A stretch of DNA of 64,000 nt from an uncultured Tenacibaculum sp. (GTDB taxonomy: Bacteria; Bacteroidota; Bacteroidia; Flavobacteriales; Flavobacteriaceae). The stretch is from the NCBI RefSeq assembly GCF_947502995.1, contig NZ_CANNBW010000003.1:1-64000 (forward strand), read 5' to 3'. This document shows positions 9,322-18,954 of this stretch, in pieces. The notes beneath the pieces were generated by a model. It had not been told where the DNA came from. It saw nothing but the letters and a program-made list of their open reading frames with translations, and searched no databases. The position numbers and the translations under genes were made by a program. Positions within the stretch are counted from its first letter, which is position 1, and each line of letters opens with the position of its first letter.

Positions 9322-11439
9322 TTAACCTTTTGCATTAGCGATAACTTCTTCTGAAATATTAGAAGGAGTTTCAGCATAGTGTGAAAATTCCATTGTAGAA
9401 GTTGCTCTACCAGAAGACATAGTTCTTAAAGCTGTTACATAACCGAACATTTCAGATAACGGCACAGTAGCTTTTACAACTTTTGAACCTGCTCTATCAG
9501 ACATATCTGATACTTGTCCACGTCTTCTATTTAAATCTCCTACGATATCTCCCATGTTTTCCTCAGGAGTTAACACTTCTAACTTCATTATAGGCTCCAT
9601 AATCTTAGCTTTTGCAGCTTTTGCAGCAGCTTTGTAACCCATTTTAGCAGCTAGTTCGAATGATAATTGATCAGAATCTACAGGGTGGAAAGATCCATCT
9701 GTTAAAGTCACCTTCATCGAATCCATCTCGTATCCTGCTAAAGGACCATTCTTCATTGCTTCTTTGAAACCTTTCTCTACTGAAGGAACAAATTCTTTAG
9801 GTACGTTTCCACCTTTAATAACAGATTCAAAAACTAAACCTTGAGCTCCTTCTTCAGCTGGCTCCATTTTAAATACGATATCAGCAAACTTACCACGTCC
9901 ACCAGATTGCTTTTTATAAACTTCTCTGTGTTCTGCAGTAGCTGTGATAGCTTCTTTATATTCTACCTGAGGTTGCCCCTCATTAACTTCTACTTTAAAC
10001 TCACGCTTTAAACGATCTACAATAATATCTAAGTGTAATTCACCCATTCCAGATATAATAGTTTGACCTGAAGCTTCATCTGTTCTTACTGTAAACGTTG
10101 GATCTTCTTCAGCTAACTTACCTAAAGCTAATCCTAATTTATCTACATCTGCTTTAGTTTTAGGCTCTACCGCGATACCAATTACTGGATCAGGGAAGTC
10201 CATAGATTCTAAAACGATTGGATTTTTCTCATCTGATAATGTATCACCAGTTTTGATAGACTTAAATCCTACAGCAGCTCCAATATCTCCAGCTTCAATA
10301 AACTCAATTGCATTTTGCTTATTAGAGTGCATTTGGTAGATACGTGAAATACGCTCTTTTTTACCTGAACGGTTATTTAAAACATAAGAACCTGCATCTA
10401 AACGACCAGAATAAGCACGGAAGAAAGCTAAACGACCTACGAAAGGATCTGTAGCAATTTTAAATGCTAATGCTGAAAAAGGCTCTTTTGCATCTGGCTT
10501 ACGAGTAATTTCATCACCTGTATTTGGATCAGTTCCTACAATAGCATCTTTATCAACTGGTGAAGGTAAATAACGACATACTGCATCTAATAAAAACTGA
10601 ACTCCTTTATTTTTAAACGCCGATCCACAAATCATAGGAATGATAGACATATCCATTACAGCAGCACGAAGAGCAGCATGCACTTCTTCTTCTGTAATAG
10701 AATTTTCATCTTCCATGAATTTCTCTAAAAGATTTTCATCGTAAGCTGCAACTTCCTCAATAAGTTTACCTCTTAATTCTGCTGCTTCTTCTTTTAAATC
10801 TTCTGGAATATCGATAACATCAAAAGTAGATCCTTGAGTTTCATCATGCCATACAATAGCACGGTTCTTTACTAAATCTACAATACCTTTAAAATCAGCT
10901 TCATCACCAATATTCATTACAATTGGCACTGCATTAGAACCTAACATATCTTTAACCTGCTGACATACTGCCATAAAGTTAGACCCCTGACGATCCATTT
11001 TGTTTACAAAACCGATACGAGGCACTTTATAGTTATCAGCTAAACGCCAGTTAGTTTCTGACTGAGGCTCAACACCATCAACTGCAGAGAATAAGAATAC
11101 TAAACCATCTAATACACGTAAAGAACGGTTTACCTCTACTGTAAAGTCAACGTGACCTGGAGTATCAATAATATTGAAGTGGTAACCTTTTGTATCTGAA
11201 ACTGCCTTTCCATTTTCAGTTGGGAAGTTCCATGTACAAGTAGTTGCAGCTGAAGTAATTGTAATACCTCTTTCTTGCTCTTGTTCCATCCAGTCCATTG
11301 TAGCAGCACCATCATGTACTTCTCCAATTTTGTGAGAAACTCCTGTGTAATAAAGGATACGTTCTGTTGTTGTAGTTTTACCTGCATCAATATGAGCGGC
11401 AATACCAATGTTTCGCGTGAATTTTAAATCTCTAGCCAT
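9322..11439 (-). CDS. fusA: Elongation factor G
   Basis: 705 residues, full length. It has the GTPase domain with [15 protein letters not shown] (P-loop, about 15-29), DTPGHVDF (G3, near 93) and NKMDR (G4). Domain II, the EF-G fold with MGELHLDI, and C-terminal domains IV-V follow. It catalyses GTP-driven translocation and, with RRF, ribosome recycling. Position between rpsG (5 nt upstream) and rpsJ shows it is the translational EF-G of the str operon rather than a paralogue such as a TetM-like or EF-G2 protein. Confidence 0.98.
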   Translation of the reverse strand: MARDLKFTRNIGIAAHIDAGKTTTTERILYYTGVSHKIGEVHDGAATMDWMEQEQERGITITSAATTCTWNFPTENGKAVSDTKGYHFNIIDTPGHVDFTVEVNRSLRVLDGLVFLFSAVDGVEPQSETNWRLADNYKVPRIGFVNKMDRQGSNFMAVCQQVKDMLGSNAVPIVMNIGDEADFKGIVDLVKNRAIVWHDETQGSTFDVIDIPEDLKEEAAELRGKLIEEVAAYDENLLEKFMEDENSITEEEVHAALRAAVMDMSIIPMICGSAFKNKGVQFLLDAVCRYLPSPVDKDAIVGTDPNTGDEITRKPDAKEPFSALAFKIATDPFVGRLAFFRAYSGRLDAGSYVLNNRSGKKERISRIYQMHSNKQNAIEFIEAGDIGAAVGFKSIKTGDTLSDEKNPIVLESMDFPDPVIGIAVEPKTKADVDKLGLALGKLAEEDPTFTVRTDEASGQTIISGMGELHLDIIVDRLKREFKVEVNEGQPQVEYKEAITATAEHREVYKKQSGGRGKFADIVFKMEPAEEGAQGLVFESVIKGGNVPKEFVPSVEKGFKEAMKNGPLAGYEMDSMKVTLTDGSFHPVDSDQLSFELAAKMGYKAAAKAAKAKIMEPIMKLEVLTPEENMGDIVGDLNRRRGQVSDMSDRAGSKVVKATVPLSEMFGYVTALRTMSSGRATSTMEFSHYAETPSNISEEVIANAKG

Positions 11440-11444
11440 TTTTA

Positions 11445-11921
11445 TTAAAATCTAAAGTGTGAGAATGCCTTGTTAGCTTCAGCCATCTTGTGAGTATCAA
11501 CTCTCTTTTTAACTGCAGCTCCTTCTTCTTTAGCTGCTGCTAAAATCTCAGCTGCTAAACGTTGTGCCATAGTTTTTTCGTTACGCTTACGTGCATAACT
11601 TATCATCCACTTGATCGCCATTGACACTTTACGATCTGGTCGGATTTGCATTGGTATCTGGAATGTAGCACCTCCCACACGACGTGAACGAACTTCTACG
11701 TGAGGCATTACATTTGACAAACCATCTTTCCATACTTCTAAAGCTGACTTTTCTTCGTCAGTTTTCTTTTGGTCTACGATATCAATTGCATCGTAAAACA
11801 CTTTGAACGCTACAGATTTTTTACCATCCCACATTAAGTTATTTACAAAACGTGTTACTAATTGATCATTAAATCTTGGATCCGGTAATAAAATCCTTTT
11901 TTTCGCTCTTCTTTTTCTCAT
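11445..11921 (-). CDS. rpsG: 30S ribosomal protein S7
   Basis: 158 residues. [19 protein letters not shown] at the N-terminus and the [22 protein letters not shown] block (quoted by [11 protein letters not shown]) identify S7, the protein that starts assembly of the 30S head and contacts the E-site tRNA. It lies 29 nt downstream of rpsL and 5 nt upstream of fusA. Confidence 0.98.
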   Translation of the reverse strand: MRKRRAKKRILLPDPRFNDQLVTRFVNNLMWDGKKSVAFKVFYDAIDIVDQKKTDEEKSALEVWKDGLSNVMPHVEVRSRRVGGATFQIPMQIRPDRKVSMAIKWMISYARKRNEKTMAQRLAAEILAAAKEEGAAVKKRVDTHKMAEANKAFSHFRF

Positions 11922-11950
11922 GTCTTTACATTAAAAAAGTTACTAAATAA

Positions 11951-12331
11951 TTACTTTTTGTCTTTAGGGCGTTTTGCTCCATATTTAGATCTACGTTGAG
12001 TTCTTCCTTCAACACCTGCAGTATCTAATGCACCACGTACGATGTGATATTTAACCCCTGGTAAATCTTTTACCCTTCCACCTCTAACTAATACTATCGA
12101 GTGCTCTTGTAGGTTGTGCCCTTCTCCTGGGATATACGCGTTGATCTCATTACCATTTGTTAATCTAACACGAGCTACTTTACGCATAGCTGAGTTAGGT
12201 TTTTTTGGTGTTGTAGTGTATACACGCGTACAAACTCCACGTCTTTGAGGACATGCCGTCAATGCAGCCGATTTACTCTTCTTAGTTATTTTGGTTCTTC
12301 CTTTACGAACTAATTGTTGAATAGTTGGCAT
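11951..12331 (-). CDS. rpsL: 30S ribosomal protein S12
   Basis: 126 residues, first gene of the str transcript. It has [19 protein letters not shown] and [18 protein letters not shown]; the lysines at the two classical streptomycin-resistance positions, in PKKPNS and GRVKDLPG, are wild type, so no target-site resistance is predicted from S12. S12 sits in the decoding centre. The gene is preceded by a strong consensus promoter at 12394-12423 and a leader of about 60 nt. Confidence 0.98.
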   Translation of the reverse strand: MPTIQQLVRKGRTKITKKSKSAALTACPQRRGVCTRVYTTTPKKPNSAMRKVARVRLTNGNEINAYIPGEGHNLQEHSIVLVRGGRVKDLPGVKYHIVRGALDTAGVEGRTQRRSKYGAKRPKDKK

Positions 12332-12393
12332 ACTAATTAATTACTTGTTTTCGTTTGTACTTATTAATATTAATCTCTATTTTTAAGAGTGTG

Positions 12394-12423
12394 CAAATGT
12401 ACAATTAATTTCTAATTATTCAA
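12394..12423 (-). promoter_or_regulatory. Promoter of the rpsL-rpsG-fusA-rpsJ operon
   Basis: Minus strand TTG (plus strand CAA at 12421-12423), exactly 19 nt, then TACATTTG (plus strand 12394-12401). All fixed bases of the Bacteroidota consensus match, as expected for a very highly expressed operon. Confidence 0.8.
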
Positions 12424-12508
12424 ATATCAGCAAGTTATTTTTACATCAACACAATAAAAGAAGGGGAATCTACTGATTTTAATATACTTTAGCATTTAAT
12501 TTTAAATT

Positions 12509-14140
12509 GTGAAGCAAACACTATTTTTACTAGCATACATACTACTTTTAATCAATTCATTTGTTTTTTCTCAGGAACAAGAATTGAAATTTGTTTTTAG
12601 AAATGCTTCAGAAGAAAAGAATATCCAACTCAACAAACTCAATCAAATAAAATCGAATAAGTCATTCAAAAAAACTTTAGATTCAATTTCTTATGCATTA
12701 AAACTAAAAGGATATTTCTACAACCGAATTGATTCTATTGTAGACAACAAAAAACAAAAACTTGTTCACCTCTATTTCGGAAAGAAAATTGACTATATAA
12801 CCATAACTATACCTGATACCAAACTTACTTCTTTAAATATCAGAAAAGAAATCCGTACTGAAGAACTACCTGAAGTATTAAAAACCATTAATTCAAAACT
12901 TGAGCTTCAAGGCAAACCTTTCTCCAAATCTCATTTAGAAGAAATCAAACTAATAGACAATAAAGTTTATGCGACCTTAAACATCAAAGAATCAAGAAAA
13001 AGAACTCTAGACAAGATCTTAATCAAAGGGTACGATAAATTCCCTAAATCTTACCTAAAGCATTTCGTGAAAATAAAACCGAAATCAACCATCAATAAAA
13101 ACCTAATAGAACAAATTTCAAATAGAATTAACGCTATTCCTTTTATAAATCAAAAAAAAGAACCAGAACTCCTATTTAGTAAAGATTCTACCCTATTGTA
13201 TATATATGTAGAAAAAGCGAAAAACAGCAATTTTGACGGACTTATAAATTTCAATTCTGAAAACACCGAAAAACTCGAAATTAATGGAAACATAAATCTA
13301 GAACTAAACAACCTTTTAAACACTGGAGAAAAACTACACCTTAACTGGAACGCCAATGGTAACGACAGACAAAATTTAACTTTAAAAACTTTCATTCCCT
13401 ACCTTTTTAACTCTCCCATTTCTAATGAAAGCTCTTTTGAAATATACCGCCAAGACAGCACTTTTTTAAACTCCAACTTCAAAACATCCTTCTTATATGA
13501 TATTAACAGCAAAATAAAAACAGGAATTCAATTTGAAAACCAAGAATCCAACGAAACTTCAACAACAAATCTTAACACTCCTGACTTTTCATCTTATTTT
13601 TTCGGATTAAATTTCTCATATCAAAGTTTAAAATCAGACAACTATTCAACCCCTAAATTCTTTTTCCAATTCACTCCTCTTTATGGAGAAAGAAAAACAA
13701 ACAACATCACATCCAACCAAATAAAAACAGAAATAGAGACTACACTAACACTTAGAATAAACAAAAGAAGTTCCTTATATATTAAGAATGAAACTGGTTT
13801 ACTTTTTTCTTCCGTTTTTTTCCTCAACGAACTCTACAGAATCGGAGGTATTAATTCCTTAAGAGGATTCGATCCTCAAAGCATTTTCGTAAAAAAATTC
13901 TCTTACCTAAATACCGAATACAGATTTTCAACATCAAAAGATTCTTTCCTGTATACAATATTAGATCCTGCTATTTTTGAAGACATAAACAACAATAACT
14001 TCACTGCTTTTGGATACGGAATAGGTTATGCTTTCAAAAGAAGAAACTCTTTAATAAATCTATCTATCTCTAGCGGAATTTCAAGGATTCGCAACAATAC
14101 CCCACTTAATTTATCAATCATTTTCAAAAACTACTTCTAA
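12509..14140 (+). CDS. Omp85/BamA-TamA family outer-membrane protein
   Basis: 543 residues starting with GTG. An N-terminal signal peptide ending near FVFSQ (about 20-22) is followed by about 200 residues of alternating basic and hydrophobic sequence, probably POTRA-like repeats. A C-terminal beta-barrel follows, ending in Phe (IIFKNYF), the usual outer-membrane barrel terminus. Around residues 444-455 it has GGINSLRGFDPQ, the (V/L)RGF motif that defines Omp85 barrels. It is shorter than BamA, so it is more likely a TamA-like or accessory member than the essential BamA. It is divergent from rpsL and precedes the first SusC gene. Confidence 0.8.
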   Translation: MKQTLFLLAYILLLINSFVFSQEQELKFVFRNASEEKNIQLNKLNQIKSNKSFKKTLDSISYALKLKGYFYNRIDSIVDNKKQKLVHLYFGKKIDYITITIPDTKLTSLNIRKEIRTEELPEVLKTINSKLELQGKPFSKSHLEEIKLIDNKVYATLNIKESRKRTLDKILIKGYDKFPKSYLKHFVKIKPKSTINKNLIEQISNRINAIPFINQKKEPELLFSKDSTLLYIYVEKAKNSNFDGLINFNSENTEKLEINGNINLELNNLLNTGEKLHLNWNANGNDRQNLTLKTFIPYLFNSPISNESSFEIYRQDSTFLNSNFKTSFLYDINSKIKTGIQFENQESNETSTTNLNTPDFSSYFFGLNFSYQSLKSDNYSTPKFFFQFTPLYGERKTNNITSNQIKTEIETTLTLRINKRSSLYIKNETGLLFSSVFFLNELYRIGGINSLRGFDPQSIFVKKFSYLNTEYRFSTSKDSFLYTILDPAIFEDINNNNFTAFGYGIGYAFKRRNSLINLSISSGISRIRNNTPLNLSIIFKNYF

Positions 14141-14222
14141 AAAGAATATTTCACTGTTTTTAACACTACAGCTTCGTTATTTACATTTTATTAACTCTTT
14201 TTGTTGTTTTTTTAAGTTTAAT

Positions 14223-14235
14223 TTAAGATTTTAGC
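14223..14235 (+). promoter_or_regulatory. Conserved upstream element of susC gene 1
   Basis: The 13-mer TTAAGATTTTAGC occurs 25 nt before this susC start and again 26 nt before the second susC start (18916-18928). It is followed in both by ATTAATTCAAA. It probably contains the promoter -7 region, although it is not a clean TAnnTTTG. Confidence 0.4.
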
Positions 14236-14260
14236 ACACATTAATTCAAATAATTACATA

Positions 14261-17200
14261 ATGAAAACAAAATTTAATGGAATTTTGACGCTTATTCTAG
14301 CGTTGCTTGTGCATGTTTCCTTTGCACAAGACAGAACTATTTCCGGTACTGTTACAGATGGATCTGAACCATTACCTGGAGTTAGTGTGTTAAAAAAAGG
14401 AAGTAAAGTAGGAACTGAAACAGATTTTGACGGTAATTACTCTATCAAAGCAAAAACTGGAGATGTTCTTATTTTTAGTTTCGTTGGAATGAAATCAGTT
14501 GAAAAAACTGTTGGAAGTTCTAACAAACTAGACGTTACTTTAGACAGTGACAACCTACTTGAAGAAGTTGTACTTACAGCTCTTGGGACTGAGAAGAAAA
14601 AAGACAACGACTTAAGTTCAACTTCTATTGTAAAGGTAGACCAATTACAAAAATCAGGTGAAGCTGGGGTACTACAAGGTTTATCTGGAAAAACATCGGG
14701 AGTTAACATTACAAGAAACTCTGGAGACCCAGGTGCTGGTGCTTACATTCAGATCAGGGGACAAAACACTATCTTAGGAGACAACAGCCCGTTAATCGTA
14801 TTAGATGGTGCTATTATCTCTAACAGTGCTATCGGTGGTGGTACTTCGGGAGTTGTACAACAGTCTCGTCTTAATGATATCAACCCAGAAGACATTGAAT
14901 CTATCTCTGTATTAAAAGGAGCATCTGCAGCAGCTATTTACGGTACTGGTGCTGCGAATGGTGTAATCGTTATCAAAACTAAAAGAGGATCTAAAGGAGG
15001 TAAAAGATGGCAAGTAAATGTAAAATCTGCAATCTCTATAGATGAAGTAAACAGAGAATGGGACAAGCAAGATCAGTACGGACAAGGTTCTTTAGGTACT
15101 GACTCTCCAACATCTGCTTTATCTTATGGTGCTAAAATTTCTTCTAGAGCTGGAGGAGCTGACACAGTAGACACTACTGGTGAATTCTTCGTAGCAGACG
15201 ACGGAACTGTTTACTACCCAATTACTCAAAAGAACTCTAGAGAGACTTTTAATCAAGCAAACAGAGATGCTGTTTTCACAAACGGTATTGTTTATGACAA
15301 CAATGTAAGTGTTAGTTACGCTGGTGACAACTCTAGAACTTTCGTAAGTTTATCTAACTGGGATCAAGAAGGAATTTATAGAGGTGCTTCTGACTACAAA
15401 AGAACTTCTATTAAGTTAAATAATGACACTGATATCTCTGATAACTTTACAGTAAAATTATCAACTACTTATATCGATATTAGCTCTAACAGAATCCAAA
15501 CTGGATCTAACTTAAACGGACTTTATTTAGGATATTTAAGAACTCCTGCGGATTTTGATATTAGAGATTATAAAGGAACAAACTTTTCTGCATCAGGAAT
15601 ACCAACTCCAAACTCTCATAGAGGATACAGAAGATACTTAGGATCTGCTAGAACATTTGATGCTACAACTGGAACATTCCAATATACTGCACCAACATAC
15701 AACAATCCACTTTGGACATTAAATCAACAAAAAAACTTAAACGAAGTAGATCGTTTCATTATCGCTCCTGAGTTCGTTTATAAAATCAACGATAATTTAT
15801 CGTTCACAGGTAGATATAGTTTAGATTATTACCAAGATAATAGAATTAACTTTTGGCCTGCAGGATCTGCTGGAGATGGTAGTCAAGGTTTATTTAGCGA
15901 AGACAGAATTACTGAAAGTAACCAGAATTACAATTTCTTCTTATCTGGTAACTACAACCTAACTAGTGATGTAAAATTCAACTTCACTACTGGTATCCAA
16001 ATGTTTGAAAACAAATTCAAAAGACTTAGTGCTCAAGAAACTAACTTCACTAACCCTGATGAAGTTTTCTTAAACATTGGTAATGCTACATCTGAAAACT
16101 CTAACCCTTCTGATTTTATCCAAAACACTAGAAAATCAGGTGGATTTGCAGTATTAAACTTCGATCTTTGGGATCAATTATTAGTTGAATTAACAGGTAG
16201 AGGAGAATATGTATCTACAATTCCTGGTGACTTTATCTTTTACCCTAGTGCATCTTTAGGTTGGAATTTCTCAGACTATGTAAAAGATTCATTTGTATCT
16301 TTTGGTAAGGTAAGAGCTTCATATGGTGAGGTTGGTATCGAACCAGTTCCTTACTCTACTAGAACAGTAATCACTACAGGAGGAATCACTTCTACTTGGG
16401 GAGATGGTTTTGATGGCTCTTTATATGGAAACCCATTAACACAATCAGCTACACGTGGTAACCCAGATTTAAAAGAAGAGCGTATTAAAGAATTTGAAGT
16501 TGGTTTTGACACTAGATTCTTCAATAACAGATTAAGTTTATCTGCTACATATTATAATAGAACTTCGGAAGACGTTTTACTTTCATTACCAACACCTCCT
16601 TCTAATGGTTTCTCAACAGAGTTAAGAAATGCAGCTAGAATATCTAACAAAGGTTTTGAAATTGATTTATCTGGTAAAATTATCAAAAATGAAAACTTTA
16701 CTTGGAACGCTAACATTAACTTTACTCAAAACAGAAGTTTAGTTGAAGACATGGCTGGCGCTGGTTACTTTACTTTAGATGGATTTACATCTACTTCTTC
16801 TGGTGTTGCAGAAGATCAACCTTTTGCTGTATTAAGAGGTGGAGTATACGATAGAGATGCTAATGGTAATTTCGTTTTAAATGCTAACGGATTCCCAACT
16901 GCAGCAGCTACAAATGAATTCATTGGAGATCCAAACCCAGATTGGAGAGGTGGTTTAGGAACTACTGTTTCTTACAAAGGAATCACTTTATCTGCTCAAT
17001 TAGAAACATCTCAAGGAAATGATGTTTGGAATGGTACACGTGGAGTATTAAACTTCTTCGGTATACACCCTGACACTGCAAATGAAACTGTTGCTTCTCA
17101 AGACTTATTAAATGCAAGTGGTGAACTTATCACAGCTGGAACTACTTTCAGAGGATATGAAGTAGACTTTGGTGGTGGACCAGTAGCAGTTGATCAAAGA

Positions 17201-17500
17201 TGGTGGACAACTAACGGTGGTGGATTCGGTGATGTATCAGAACCATTTATCGAAGATGCTTCTTGGACTAGATTAAGAGAAGTTTCTTTATTCTACGATT
17301 TCAACAAAAATGTTACAGATAAACTTGGAATTGAAAGCTTACAAATTGGTGTTACAGGAAGAAACTTATTCCTATGGACTGATATCGAAGGATTCGATCC
17401 AGACAACAATTTAACTGGTGCATCTAAAGGACGTGGTTTAGAATACTTTAGTAACCCAGGTACTAGATCTTTCATCACAACTCTAAGATTATCATTCTAA
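14261..17500 (+). CDS. SusC/RagA-family TonB-linked outer-membrane transporter 1
   Basis: 1079 residues. A signal peptide (about 1-22, ending VSFAQ) is followed by a CarboxypepD_reg-like domain (about 25-100, TISGTVTDGSEPLPGVSV). A plug domain with GVNITRNSGDPGAGAYIQIRG and the SusC signature DPNPDWRGGL-type barrel follow, ending in RLSF, a typical barrel C-terminus. With the SusD protein 11 nt downstream it forms a TonB-driven import complex for a large nutrient. No glycoside hydrolase or peptidase lies nearby, so the substrate (glycan, peptide or other) cannot be assigned. The first 110 residues closely resemble those of the second SusC, while the barrels have diverged. Confidence 0.93.
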   Translation: MKTKFNGILTLILALLVHVSFAQDRTISGTVTDGSEPLPGVSVLKKGSKVGTETDFDGNYSIKAKTGDVLIFSFVGMKSVEKTVGSSNKLDVTLDSDNLLEEVVLTALGTEKKKDNDLSSTSIVKVDQLQKSGEAGVLQGLSGKTSGVNITRNSGDPGAGAYIQIRGQNTILGDNSPLIVLDGAIISNSAIGGGTSGVVQQSRLNDINPEDIESISVLKGASAAAIYGTGAANGVIVIKTKRGSKGGKRWQVNVKSAISIDEVNREWDKQDQYGQGSLGTDSPTSALSYGAKISSRAGGADTVDTTGEFFVADDGTVYYPITQKNSRETFNQANRDAVFTNGIVYDNNVSVSYAGDNSRTFVSLSNWDQEGIYRGASDYKRTSIKLNNDTDISDNFTVKLSTTYIDISSNRIQTGSNLNGLYLGYLRTPADFDIRDYKGTNFSASGIPTPNSHRGYRRYLGSARTFDATTGTFQYTAPTYNNPLWTLNQQKNLNEVDRFIIAPEFVYKINDNLSFTGRYSLDYYQDNRINFWPAGSAGDGSQGLFSEDRITESNQNYNFFLSGNYNLTSDVKFNFTTGIQMFENKFKRLSAQETNFTNPDEVFLNIGNATSENSNPSDFIQNTRKSGGFAVLNFDLWDQLLVELTGRGEYVSTIPGDFIFYPSASLGWNFSDYVKDSFVSFGKVRASYGEVGIEPVPYSTRTVITTGGITSTWGDGFDGSLYGNPLTQSATRGNPDLKEERIKEFEVGFDTRFFNNRLSLSATYYNRTSEDVLLSLPTPPSNGFSTELRNAARISNKGFEIDLSGKIIKNENFTWNANINFTQNRSLVEDMAGAGYFTLDGFTSTSSGVAEDQPFAVLRGGVYDRDANGNFVLNANGFPTAAATNEFIGDPNPDWRGGLGTTVSYKGITLSAQLETSQGNDVWNGTRGVLNFFGIHPDTANETVASQDLLNASGELITAGTTFRGYEVDFGGGPVAVDQRWWTTNGGGFGDVSEPFIEDASWTRLREVSLFYDFNKNVTDKLGIESLQIGVTGRNLFLWTDIEGFDPDNNLTGASKGRGLEYFSNPGTRSFITTLRLSF

Positions 17501-17511
17501 AAACTCAAAAA

Positions 17512-18816
17512 ATGAAGAACATAAAATATTTTATATTATCATTAGTTATTTTGGCTTCATGTAAAGACTATACTGAAGGCTTAAATACTGACCCTAACAA
17601 CTTTAGCTCTGCTGCCCCTGAACTTATCATTGGACAAGCTCAATTAGGTTGGATGCAATTAGCAGAAAGTAACGGAGCTAGATACGCTGGTATCTTTATG
17701 AATCAATTCTCTGGTGAAGATCGTCAATACTTAACAGTTGAAGCTTACTCTATTACAGCTGGTGAATTTGATGATTTATGGGATGACGCATACGTAGAAG
17801 GTATTACTCAAGCTAAATTAACTAAAAGATTAGCTTTAGAAGATGGAAATACTCAACTTGCAGGGGTTGCTCAAATTACTGAAGCAGTTCTTTTTGGTGA
17901 ATTAGCTGCTCTTTTTGGAGATGTGCCTTTTAATCAAGCAAGTGATGCAGACAACAACTTTGCTCCTGAGTACGATTCTCAAGCATCTGTATTTACTGCT
18001 GTTCAAAACTTACTAGACGAAGCTATATCTAACGTAGGTTCTGTACCTGCATCTTTATACGCAGGAAACAGAATGTCTAGTACAGCTACTTGGGCGCAAA
18101 TAGCTCATTCTTTAAAAGCTAGATATTATTTATTAGCTAAAGATTACCCTAATGCTTTAACTAGTGCTAGAAGAGGTATTGATTCTCCAACTGGAAGCTT
18201 AGTTACTTTACATGGTACATCTCCTGAAAACAGAAACCTATACTATCAATTCATGGTTGATGAAAGAGAAGGTTACTTAGGAGCTACTGGATCTTACTTA
18301 GAGCAATTAATTGATTTAGGAAACACTTCTGTAAATAGATTAATTAGCACTCCTGGTGAAGCTCAAAGGCATGCTTATTACTTCACAGGTACTGATCCAA
18401 ACACTACTTCTACAGGAGTTTTTGGACAAACACAATCTTTCCCTTTAATTTCTTATGAAGAAGTAAAATTAATTGAGGCTGAAGCAGCAAACAGAACTGG
18501 AGACACTGGCGATGTAACTGCTTTTAATGAGGTACGTGATGCTTTAGCAGCACAATATGGAGGGAGTTTCCCTCACTCAACTTCTTCAGGAAACACTTTA
18601 TTAAGAGAAATAATCGAAGAAAAGTACATTACTTTAATTGGTCAGTTACAACCTTTCCATGATATCAGAAGAACTGATAATATCTTAGGAGTACCTGCTA
18701 AAACAGGAACTCAAATCCCTCAGAGATTCTTATATCCACAAGTTGAAGTTGATAACAATCCAAATACACCTAATCCATTACCAGGTTTATTTGATGCAAC
18801 ACCAATAAATCAGTAA
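17512..18816 (+). CDS. SusD-like lipoprotein 1 (SusD-like_2 group)
   Basis: 434 residues with a lipoprotein signal ending LASC (Cys at 17). The NTDPN motif just after the lipid anchor and the GEDRQY / LWDDAYVEGI region match the SusD-like_2 branch rather than classical SusD. The protein should sit on the cell surface as the lid of the upstream SusC and capture the substrate. It shares a transcript with SusC 1 (11-nt gap) and a terminator follows at 18852. Substrate unknown. Confidence 0.88.
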   Translation: MKNIKYFILSLVILASCKDYTEGLNTDPNNFSSAAPELIIGQAQLGWMQLAESNGARYAGIFMNQFSGEDRQYLTVEAYSITAGEFDDLWDDAYVEGITQAKLTKRLALEDGNTQLAGVAQITEAVLFGELAALFGDVPFNQASDADNNFAPEYDSQASVFTAVQNLLDEAISNVGSVPASLYAGNRMSSTATWAQIAHSLKARYYLLAKDYPNALTSARRGIDSPTGSLVTLHGTSPENRNLYYQFMVDEREGYLGATGSYLEQLIDLGNTSVNRLISTPGEAQRHAYYFTGTDPNTTSTGVFGQTQSFPLISYEEVKLIEAEAANRTGDTGDVTAFNEVRDALAAQYGGSFPHSTSSGNTLLREIIEEKYITLIGQLQPFHDIRRTDNILGVPAKTGTQIPQRFLYPQVEVDNNPNTPNPLPGLFDATPINQ

Positions 18817-18851
18817 ATGTAACTTTTTACCGATTTATCATATATATAGAG

Positions 18852-18885
18852 AAGCTAACCTTTACGGGTTAGCTTTTTCTTTTTT
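18852..18885 (+). terminator. Terminator after SusC/SusD pair 1
   Basis: AAGCTAACC and GGTTAGCTT form a perfect 9-bp stem around a 6-nt loop, followed by a T-rich tract (TTTCTTTTTT). Confidence 0.85.
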
Positions 18886-18915
18886 ATGTTAAAAAATTGT
18901 TTATTTAAGATAAAA

Positions 18916-18928
18916 TTAAGATTTTAGC
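18916..18928 (+). promoter_or_regulatory. Conserved upstream element of susC gene 2
   Basis: Second copy of the TTAAGATTTTAGC element found before susC 1, 26 nt upstream of the start codon. Confidence 0.4.
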
Positions 18929-18954
18929 GATTGATTAATTCAAACAATTATACA